From assembly GCA_035702855.1 (NCBI GenBank), contig DASSZM010000013.1:1-5337 (forward strand): a stretch of 5,337 nucleotides of DNA. The letters are read 5' to 3'. Below are positions 1 through 5,337 of the stretch, piece after piece. A program made the translations under genes and the position numbers. Position 1 is the stretch's first letter; the number at the start of each line of letters is the position of its first letter. The notes below the pieces were generated by a model that saw nothing but the letters and a program-made list of their open reading frames with translations, did no database searches and was not told the origin of the DNA. The stretch comes from JAKAQB01 sp035702855 (lineage in GTDB: Bacteria > Actinomycetota > Acidimicrobiia > Acidimicrobiales > Palsa-688).

Positions 1-16
1 TGGGATGTAGGTCCGG

Positions 17-763
17 TCATGCGCTGATGACCTTGCCGGCCGGCGGCGGGCCCGTCGCGTCGGCCGCGGCGCTGGTCTTGAGTGACTCGGGGCGCATGTA
101 GCGCTTGGTGATGGCCCACTCGTCGTTCTGCTCGGCCAGGATCGCCCCCACGAGGCGGATCACCGCGGCCCGGTTGGGGAAGATCCCGACCACGTCGGTG
201 CGCCGGCGGATCTCTTTGTTGAGCCGCTCCTGGGGGTTGTTCGAGCGGATCTTTGGCCAGTGCTCGACAGGGAAGACGGCGAAGGCCAAGATGTCATCCG
301 CGGCGTCGAGGACCATGGCGGCAGCGTCGGCGAACCCGGTGGCGGTGAGGCGGTCGACGACGGTCTCGAGCTGCGCCCAGGTGGCGTCACGGTCGGGTTG
401 CTCGAAGATCGACCGGACCAGCGTGGCGACCATCGGCCAAGACGCCTTGGGGACCCGGGCGGCCAGGTTCGCCATGAAATGGGTGCGGCAGCGCTGCCAG
501 GACGCCCCGGCGAGGACCTCGCCGATCGCCGCTTTGATCCCGCCGTGCGCGTCGGAGATCACCAGCTCCACCCCCTCGAGGCCCCGGGCGACCAGCGAAC
601 GGAGGAACTCTGCCCACGCCTGGGTGGTCTCGCCGGTCACGACATCGACCCCGGCGATCTCGCGCCGTCCCTCGGCGTTGACGACCGTGGCGATCACCAC
701 CGACACGTTCACCACCCGGCCGCCCTCACGCACCTTCTGGGTCAGCGCGTCGATCCACAAGTA
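17..763 (-). pseudogene. IS256-family transposase, C-terminal half (leftward copy)
   Basis: This is the C-terminal half (about 248 residues) of an IS256/Mutator-superfamily DDE transposase, which cuts and joins DNA at the ends of its insertion sequence. Homology starts at the Tyr of YLWIDAL (codon 763-761) and runs to the TGA at 19-17. The catalytic core is visible in order: first Asp in LWIDAL, second Asp in VISDAHGG, the C-x2-H signature in WQRCRTHF, and the glutamate region NPQERLNKEIRRRTDVVGIF. The N-terminal part, about 150-170 residues in typical members of roughly 400 residues, is absent. There is no start codon at the break. The frame stays open upstream to a TTG at 1420, but that extension is the antisense of the other copy and carries no transposase homology. 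I therefore call it a truncated, probably inactive remnant. Only 16 bases follow its stop before the window edge, so its IS end cannot be defined. Confidence 0.9.
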
Positions 764-1451
764 CCTGTGGATCGACGCGTTGACCCAGCGGGTCCGAGAG
801 GGCGGCCGGGTGGTGAACGTGTCGGTGGTGATCGCCACGGTCGTGGGCGCCGAGGGACGGCGGGAGATCGCCGGGATCGACGTGGTGACCAACGAGGACA
901 CCGCCAGTTGGACCGAGTTCCTCCGCTCCCTGGTCGGCCGTGGCCTGTCGGGGGTGGAGTTGGTCATCTCTGACGCCCACGGGGGCATCAAGGCCGCCAT
1001 CGCCACGGTGTTCGCCGGGTCGTCCTGGCAGCGGTGCCGGACCCATTTCATGGCGAACCTGGCCGCCCGGGTCCCCAAGAGCTCCTGGCCGATGGTCGCC
1101 ACCTTGGTCCGCTCGATCTTCGAGCAGCCCGACGCGGAGGCGACCTGGGCGCAACTCGAGACCGTCATCGACAAGCTCAACTCGACCGGCTTCGCCGACG
1201 CGTCCGCCTTCGTCCTCGACGCCGCGGAGGACATCCTGGCCTTCACCGCCTTCCCCGTCGAGCACTGGCCCAAGATCCGCTCCAACAACCCCCAGGAGCG
1301 GTTGAACAAAGAGATCCGCCGACGCACCGACGTGGTCGGCATCTTCCCCAACCGGGCCGCCGTCGTCCGCCTCGTCGGGGCGATCCTCGCCGAGCAGAAC
1401 GACGAGTGGGCCATCACCAAACGCTACATGCGCCCCGAGTCCCTCAAGACC
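74..1451. repeat. Spacer-less imperfect inverted repeat made of two IS256-type transposase halves
   Basis: Two arms of about 689 bases (74-762 and 763-1451) are reverse complements around an axis between 762 and 763. Every pair of matching positions I tested sums to 1525, for example 74/1451, 111/1414 and 681/844, so the alignment appears gapless. The longest perfect block I found is 47 bases, 681-727 against 798-844. The axis falls in the palindrome GTAC (761-764), with a single mismatched pair (760/765) close beside it. The arms are diverged relatives, not exact copies: the encoded halves differ at about 27 of about 230 positions. A perfect repeat of this size without a spacer would normally be unstable in a cell. 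The mismatches lessen that problem but do not remove it, so an assembly or amplification chimera is a live alternative. Confidence 0.93.
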
Positions 1452-1496
1452 GCCACCACCGCCCCACCATCGGGCGGCGAGCTCCCGGCTGCATGA
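762..1496 (+). pseudogene. IS256-family transposase, C-terminal half (rightward copy)
   Basis: This is the mirror partner of the leftward copy: about 244 residues of an IS256-type DDE transposase, from the Tyr codon at 762-764 to the TGA at 1494-1496. The first Asp (WIDAL) is at 774-776 and the second Asp (VISDAHGG) at 972-974. The C-x2-H motif (WQRCRTHFMAN) follows, and the NPQERLNKE segment containing the catalytic Glu is near 1287-1313. The protein matches the leftward copy at about 88% of positions up to ESLKT, after which the tails diverge (ATTAPPSGG here, SAAADATGP there). The two therefore come from related but distinct elements or old copies. The DNA-binding N-terminal half is missing. 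The frame is open back to a TTG at 105 only because the antisense of the other copy lacks stops. It is unlikely to make a working transposase. Confidence 0.9.
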
Positions 1497-1620
1497 GCGA
1501 ATCCCGCCACCGGCATCACCGGCGGCCCCGGCCGCCGCCCGAGGCACGAACGCGCCCCGAAATGCTTGACCGCAACCACATCAACACCTATATTCACACC
1601 ACGAGCTGAACACATCACAA
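1497..1620 (+). mobile_element. Probable right-hand tail of the rightward IS256-type element
   Basis: This non-coding stretch follows the transposase stop. Its first part is GC-rich, and from about 1560 it drops to clearly lower GC with CA-rich sequence (CCTATATTCACACC at 1587-1600, then ACGAGCTGAACAC). IS256-family elements usually place a terminal inverted repeat shortly after the transposase gene, and the ACACCAC core resembles IS256-type ends that I remember from actinobacteria. The first 11 bases of the window, read leftward past the other copy's stop, are CCTACATCCCA, which loosely matches CCTATATTCACA here. The exact end, its opposite end and a target duplication cannot be shown from this window, so the 1620 boundary is approximate. 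Confidence 0.35.
1520..1537. repeat. GC-rich hairpin just after the transposase stop
   Basis: CGGCGGCC at 1520-1527 and GGCCGCCG at 1530-1537 are perfect reverse complements separated by two bases. In RNA this would fold with the innermost pair open, giving a 7-bp stem with a 4-base loop. It lies 23 bases after the transposase TGA. It could end or protect the transposase transcript, but no T-run follows, and GC-rich DNA forms such repeats easily by chance. Confidence 0.4.
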
Positions 1621-1679
1621 ATCAGCTTGAGGTCGACACGAGGCACCGTCGGAAACCGACACTCGTACACCACCTATTT

Positions 1680-1994
1680 GGGCTCAACCTGCTGCTCTAC
1701 TCCGGCGGGCGCTGGCACACCGCCGGCTACGCGGTGGGCTACGCCGTCGCGAGCCACCCTCTCGGGCCGTGGCGGAAGGTGACCCGCCGGGCACCGTGGC
1801 TGCACTCCGACCCGGTGGGGTCCGGCCCCGGCGGTCAGGAGGCCTTCACCGCCCACGACGGGCGTCGCCTGCTGGCGTACCACGCCTGGGATCCCGGGCG
1901 GGTCGGCGGGAGCGGGGTGCGGAGCCTCCGCCTGGGTGAGCTGGACCTGACCGGCCCCGAGCCGCGCCTGGCGCCGTTGCCGCCGGGCGGCTGA
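1680..1994 (+). pseudogene. Glycoside hydrolase family 43, C-terminal fragment
   Basis: About 104 residues match the last blades of a family-43 five-bladed beta-propeller hydrolase, a family that mostly cleaves arabinose- or xylose-containing plant polysaccharides. Visible matches are LLLYSGGRW followed by TAGYAVGYAVASHPLGPW, then SGPGGQEAFTAHDGRRLLAYHAWDPGR and a closing VRSLRLGEL strand. Intact family members are typically 300 residues or more. The catalytic Asp, Asp and Glu lie in the missing upstream part, so the fragment cannot be an active enzyme. The frame is open back to a TTG at 1566, but the residues before GLNLLLYSGG (1680) look unlike the family and overlap the probable IS tail, so that start is not credible. 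The natural stop is TGA at 1992-1994. The likeliest history is loss of the 5' part by IS insertion or rearrangement, or the contig is misjoined there. Substrate cannot be inferred. Confidence 0.75.
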
Positions 1995-2012
1995 CCCGGC
2001 TGGCCAGGCGGG

Positions 2013-2036
2013 GCCGGCCGGGGGGCCGGGGCCGGC
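2013..2036. terminator. GC-rich inverted repeat between convergent genes
   Basis: The 67-base gap between the glycoside hydrolase stop (1994) and the leftward glycosyltransferase stop (2062) holds nested GC-only inverted repeats. CCGGCC at 2014-2019 pairs with GGCCGG at 2024-2029 across a GGGG loop. Alternatively, GCCGGCC at 2013-2019 pairs with GGCCGGC at 2030-2036. The position suits a two-way terminator, but neither side has a T-run, and such sequence is common by chance at this GC content. Confidence 0.35.
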
Positions 2037-2061
2037 GGCCCGGCGCGATGTGAGCGGCCGG

Positions 2062-3714
2062 TCAGGGACCCGGCTTGTACTCGATGAGCAGCTCGTGCTC
2101 GCGGGCGCTCATCGGGTCCGCCCCGAGCGAGTAGGTCACCGACTGCGGCCGGAGCTGCGCGAAGGCGTGGACGAGCCGCCCGCACTGCCCGAAGTAGCTG
2201 GCGAAGTCGTTGGCCTCGAGGAGCCACACCGGCTGGTTGCCGGCCATGGCGGAGGCCCGCCGGGCGAAGAGGGTGGGCGACGACAGCCAGTTGCGGGCGG
2301 CGTAGTTGACCCAGTCCACCCGGTCGGGGAAGGCGCCGGTCGGGTACATCTCCTGCAGGTACCAGTGGGGCAGCAGCCGGCTGACGTCGGGGCCGAGCTG
2401 GTCCGGGCAGTACACGACCGTGTCGGCCGGGGAGCCGTCCCGGCGCAGCAGCGCCGCCGCCTTGCCGGCGAGGGTGCGGGGCGCGGTGGCGTCGAGCGTC
2501 CCGGCGACGAGGCCGAGGGCGATGGCGGCGGCCAGCGCCCGGCGCCCCCATGGCGGGCGGAGGGCGACGATGCCGGCGGCGGCCGCCGCCAGGTAGGGCA
2601 CCAGGCCGATGGAGGTGTAGCGGGGCACGACGGCGGCGCCGAGCAGGAAGCTCGAGAAGCCGGCCAGCGCCACGCCTCCGAGCGCCAGCCAGGTGAGCCG
2701 CCTGGCGGCCGGCGTGCGCAGGCTGCCGGCGGCGACCAGGCCGAGCAGGAGCGGGACCAGCGGGACGGCGGCGTAGAGGGCCGGCCCGGCGCCCATCGCC
2801 CCCGCCCAGGCGGCGAGGGCGACGGTGGAGTCGAACGGGCCGGCGTGCTGCCAGGGCGTCCCGGTGTGCCGGATCTGGAACAGCAGGCTCGGCACCCAGG
2901 GGGCGAAGAGGATGCCCCCCCCGAGCAGGGCGAGCAGCACCCGCCGGGCGGCGACGTCGCGCCGGCGGGCCCGCCAGGCGAGGCCGATGCCGAGGGCGGC
3001 GAGGAGGAACAGGCCCCAGTAGTGGGTGAGCGCCAGGGCGCCGCTGGCCAGGGACACCAGGACCAGGCGTGGCGTGCTGGTCCGCTCGTGGGCGCGCAGC
3101 AGCGCCAGGGACCCGAGGGCCACGACGAGCACCACCAGCGAGTACATCCGGGCCTCGTCGGCGAAGCGGATGGCGAAGGGGGAGCTGGCCAGCAGCAGGA
3201 TCGCCGGCCAGCGGGCCCTCTCGGGCAGGACCCGGCGGGCGAGCCGCTCGAAGACGGGGATGGTCGCCACGCTGATCAGCCCCGACAGGGCCCGGACGGC
3301 GAACGCCGAGCGGCCCACGAGCAGCATCCACCCGTGCAGCAGCAGGTAGTAGAGGGGCGGGGAGCCGTCCTGGCGCAGCGCCGCGAACAGCTGCATGACC
3401 GGCAGGCGGGCGATCCCGACGCTCTGGGCCTCGTCGAACCACAGCGGCCCGGCGGGGAGGAAGCGGGTGAGCACGCCGGCCACGAGGACGGCGACGGCCA
3501 CCCTCGGGCCGAGGCCGCCGGCGGCGAGGCCCGTGCGCCGACCCGGGGGGGCCTCGGGCCGGCCGAGGACGCTCACGTCGGTGCGCGGCGCCGCCGAGGG
3601 TCGCCCGTCCTCGCCGTCGGGCGGGACCAGCAGGTCGTTCAGCCGGTCCCGCAGCCGCCGCCGGCCGTCCCGGTCCGGGGTGGGGAGACCGGTGAGCTGC
3701 TCGTCGACACTCAC
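2062..3714 (-). CDS. Family-39-type (GT-C) membrane glycosyltransferase
   Basis: A 550-residue polytopic membrane protein of the GT39/ArnT-PMT type. Known members transfer a sugar from a polyprenyl-phosphate carrier to a lipid, protein or glycan on the outer face of the membrane. Residues 1-70 are polar and probably cytoplasmic. A first span (about 71-88) leads into LWFDEAQS (Asp94-Glu95), the acidic motif of the first outer loop in GT-C enzymes. DGSPPLYYLLLHGW (116-129) and FADEARMYSL (184-193) are further family hallmarks. About 10-12 hydrophobic spans end near 408, and a soluble tail of about 140 residues, likely extracytoplasmic, contains YCPDQLGPDVSRLLP. The only two cysteines (436 and 511) are in this tail. 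The start is GTG at 3714 with no clear Shine-Dalgarno sequence. A start nearer the first span is possible, since residues 1-65 are poorly constrained. The stop is TGA at 2064-2062. The gene lies 144 bases downstream of typA on the same strand. The acceptor and sugar are unknown. Confidence 0.88.
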   Translation of the reverse strand: MSVDEQLTGLPTPDRDGRRRLRDRLNDLLVPPDGEDGRPSAAPRTDVSVLGRPEAPPGRRTGLAAGGLGPRVAVAVLVAGVLTRFLPAGPLWFDEAQSVGIARLPVMQLFAALRQDGSPPLYYLLLHGWMLLVGRSAFAVRALSGLISVATIPVFERLARRVLPERARWPAILLLASSPFAIRFADEARMYSLVVLVVALGSLALLRAHERTSTPRLVLVSLASGALALTHYWGLFLLAALGIGLAWRARRRDVAARRVLLALLGGGILFAPWVPSLLFQIRHTGTPWQHAGPFDSTVALAAWAGAMGAGPALYAAVPLVPLLLGLVAAGSLRTPAARRLTWLALGGVALAGFSSFLLGAAVVPRYTSIGLVPYLAAAAAGIVALRPPWGRRALAAAIALGLVAGTLDATAPRTLAGKAAALLRRDGSPADTVVYCPDQLGPDVSRLLPHWYLQEMYPTGAFPDRVDWVNYAARNWLSSPTLFARRASAMAGNQPVWLLEANDFASYFGQCGRLVHAFAQLRPQSVTYSLGADPMSAREHELLIEYKPGP

Positions 3715-3831
3715 AGTGGTCTACAGCGCGCCTGGTGCGCGGCTCCGGTCATGGGCGGCCGTCGCCCGGGCAACCAGGACACGCTGAGGTCCTACCCCCG
3801 AACGACCCCTCCGCGCCAGCCACCGGCACCC

Positions 3832-3847
3832 CCGGCGTCTCCGCCGG
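3832..3847 (-). terminator. Hairpin with GNRA-type loop after typA
   Basis: Read on the minus strand, CCGGCG (3847-3842), the loop GAGA (3841-3838) and CGCCGG (3837-3832) form a perfect 6-bp stem capped by a GNRA-class tetraloop, which is unusually stable in RNA. It begins 11 bases after the typA stop codon. The sequence after it has no T-run, so it may be a non-canonical terminator or a 3' end-protecting hairpin. If it does terminate transcription, the glycosyltransferase gene would need its own promoter in 3715-3831, where I could not identify a convincing -10/-35 pair. Confidence 0.4.
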
Positions 3848-3858
3848 CGGTCGCCCCA

Positions 3859-5337
3859 CTACCGAGCGGCGTTGCGGGTGGCACCCCGCCGCCGGCCCCG
3901 CTCGGACGCCTCGAGGACCACCTTGCGGAGCCGCACGGTGCTCGGCGTCACCTCGACGCACTCGTCCTCGCGGATGAACTCGAGGGCCTGCTCCAGCGAC
4001 AGCTGCCGGGGCGGGACGAGCACGACGGTGGCGTCGGCGGCCGCCGCCCGCATGTTGGTGAGCTTCTTCTCCTTGGTGGGGTTGACGTCCATGTCCTCGG
4101 AGCGGGCGTTCTCGCCGACGATCATCCCCTCGTAGACCTCGACCCCGGGGCCGACGAACAACGCCCCCCGCTCCTGGAGGTTGGCCAGGGCGTAGCCGGT
4201 CGAGGCGCCGGCGCGGTCGGCGACCATCGAGCCGTTGGGGCGGGTGCGCAGGTCGCCCAGCCACGGCTCGTAGCGGTCGAAGACGTGGTGCAGCTGTCCG
4301 GTGCCCCGGGTCTCGGTGAGGAACTCGGTGCGGAAGCCGATGAGCCCGCGCGACGGCACGAGCCACTCCATGCGGCACCAGCCGGTGCCGTGGTTGGTCA
4401 TGGTCTCCATGCGCCCCTTGCGCATCGAGAGGAGCTGGGTGACGACGCCGAGGTAGTCCTCGGGGATGTCGACGCTCACCCGCTCCATCGGCTCGTGCAG
4501 CTTGCCGCCGACCTCCCGGGTGAGCACCTGCGGCTTGCCGACGGTGAGCTCGAAGCCCTCGCGCCGCATGATCTCGACGAGCACGGCCAGGGCCAGCTCG
4601 CCGCGCCCCTGGACCTCCCAGGTGTCGGGGCGGTCGGTGGGCAGCACCCGGATCGAGACGTTGCCGACGAGCTCCTGGTCGAGGCGTCCCTTGATCAGGC
4701 GGGCCGTGAGCTTCTTGCCGTCCCGGCCGGCGAGCGGGGAGGTGTTGACCCCGAGGGTCATGCCGAGGCTGGGCTCGTCGATGCGGATGACCGGCAGCGG
4801 CCGCGGGTCGTCGGGGTCGGCGAGGGTGTCGCCGATCATGATGTCGGGGATGCCGGCGACGGCGATGATGTCGCCGGGGCCCGCCCCGTCGGGGCCGGCG
4901 TCCACCCGCTCGAGGGCCTCGGTGAGGTACAGCTCGCTGATGCGGACCCGCTCCATCGAGCCGTCGTGGCGGCACCAGGCCACGGACTCGCCCTTGCGGA
5001 CCCGCCCGTTGCGGATGCGGCAGAGCGCCAGCCGGCCGACGTAGGGGGAGGCGTCGAGGTTGGTGACCAGCGCCTGGAAGGGGTGGTCCTCCTCGTGCTC
5101 GGGGGCGGGGATCGACTCCACGAGCAGGTCCAGCAGCACCTTGAGGTCGGGGCTGGCCGGCACCCCGTCGGGGTCCATGGCGGCCCGGCCCTCGCGGGCG
5201 TTGCAGTAGACGATGGGGAACTCGATCTGGCTGTCGTCGGCGCCGAGGTCCATGAACAGCTCGTAGACGGCGTCCACGACCTCCGCCGGGCGGGCGTCGG
5301 GCCGGTCGATCTTGTTGATCACGAGGATCACCGGCAG
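3859..5337 (-). CDS. typA: Translational GTPase TypA/BipA, missing its N-terminus at the window edge
   Basis: The visible 492 residues are most of TypA/BipA, a ribosome-binding GTPase related to EF-G and LepA that supports ribosome assembly and growth under stress. The first visible codons read LPVILVINKIDRP, containing the G4 guanine-recognition motif NKID. The P-loop and switch motifs (G1-G3), about 120-130 residues, lie beyond base 5337. The G5 position reads YCNAREG. Next come the beta-barrel domain (about 85-170, with ALVTNLDASPYVGRLALCRI), the EF-G III-like domain (about 180-265, with VQGRGELALAVLVEIMRREGF), the EF-G V-like domain (about 278-360, with SRGLIGFRTEF) and the TypA-specific C-terminal domain (about 361-492, with GENAR and MDVNPTKEKKLTNMR, a signature for ribosome contact). 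The C-terminus ends in a short basic tail. The stop is TAG at 3861-3859. The reading frame is intact throughout. The first in-frame GTG, at 5331, is an internal valine and not a start. Confidence 0.97.
   Translation of the reverse strand: MPVILVINKIDRPDARPAEVVDAVYELFMDLGADDSQIEFPIVYCNAREGRAAMDPDGVPASPDLKVLLDLLVESIPAPEHEEDHPFQALVTNLDASPYVGRLALCRIRNGRVRKGESVAWCRHDGSMERVRISELYLTEALERVDAGPDGAGPGDIIAVAGIPDIMIGDTLADPDDPRPLPVIRIDEPSLGMTLGVNTSPLAGRDGKKLTARLIKGRLDQELVGNVSIRVLPTDRPDTWEVQGRGELALAVLVEIMRREGFELTVGKPQVLTREVGGKLHEPMERVSVDIPEDYLGVVTQLLSMRKGRMETMTNHGTGWCRMEWLVPSRGLIGFRTEFLTETRGTGQLHHVFDRYEPWLGDLRTRPNGSMVADRAGASTGYALANLQERGALFVGPGVEVYEGMIVGENARSEDMDVNPTKEKKLTNMRAAAADATVVLVPPRQLSLEQALEFIREDECVEVTPSTVRLRKVVLEASERGRRRGATRNAAR

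Noticed and set aside
105..761. Plus-strand N-terminal part of the 463-codon frame as a genuine transposase domain
   Set aside because: It is the exact antisense of the leftward transposase copy and has low-complexity Arg/Ser/Thr-rich composition with no IS256 N-terminal motifs.
1..1620. A composite transposon or a novel transposase with a duplicated domain
   Set aside because: The halves are on opposite strands, both lack N-termini, and nothing lies between them as cargo. Known IS256 sequence explains all the coding signal.
1835..3442. A 535-codon minus-strand frame rich in Arg, Pro, Ala and Gly
   Set aside because: It overlaps the glycosyltransferase gene on the same strand in another frame. 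Its composition is typical of GC-rich shadow frames, while the competing frame has clear membrane spans and GT39 motifs.
3715..3740. TAGACC just upstream of the GTG start as a -10 box for a leaderless glycosyltransferase transcript
   Set aside because: The final T of the TAnnnT consensus is missing and the spacing to the start codon (3 bases) is too short.
3753..3767. Hairpin GGGCG-GCCGT-CGCCC as the typA terminator or an operator
   Set aside because: The stem is only 5 bp in very GC-rich sequence, with no T-run. The hairpin at 3832-3847 is stronger and closer to the stop codon.
3749..4975. A 408-codon minus-strand frame inside typA
   Set aside because: It is an alternate-frame shadow of a highly conserved typA and consists of Arg/His/Pro/Gly-rich low-complexity sequence.
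4466..5044. A plus-strand 192-codon frame opposite typA
   Set aside because: It is antisense to conserved typA and Ser/Arg/Thr-rich, with no recognisable domain.

Overview
This is a GC-rich window (my visual estimate is about 70% G+C). The gene content suggests a high-GC actinobacterium. The TypA sequence and the long-tailed family-39 glycosyltransferase fit the Acidimicrobiia or a nearby lineage, but that placement is inference without a database search. I found no defence, CRISPR, phage or other evidently new system here. The most unusual feature is structural, at the left end.

Left region (about 1-1620): two C-terminal halves of IS256/Mutator-type transposases lie on opposite strands. They meet with no spacer at a GTAC on the axis between bases 762 and 763. 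Where I checked, the two arms (74-762 and 763-1451) mirror each other without gaps, and the two protein halves are roughly 88% identical by hand count. Both halves keep the recognisable catalytic core but lack the N-terminal DNA-binding half. Each reading frame stays open across the antisense of the other copy, so this DNA contains two spurious ORFs of about 460 codons. The structure may be a real IS rearrangement, or a chimera made during assembly or amplification.

Middle (about 1620-2060): a short stretch of lower GC leads into the 3' remnant of a family-43 glycoside hydrolase gene, whose 5' part is missing on the IS side. It converges with the next gene, and a GC-rich inverted repeat lies between their stop codons.

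Right region (2062-5337): two leftward genes form the ordinary chromosomal part. Transcription enters from the right edge through typA/bipA (5' end outside the window). A hairpin with a GNRA-type loop follows its stop codon. After a 144-base gap comes a multi-membrane-span glycosyltransferase of the GT39/GT-C type with a GTG start. TypA is a ribosome-associated GTPase and the glycosyltransferase works on envelope glycans. No functional link beyond shared orientation is visible.
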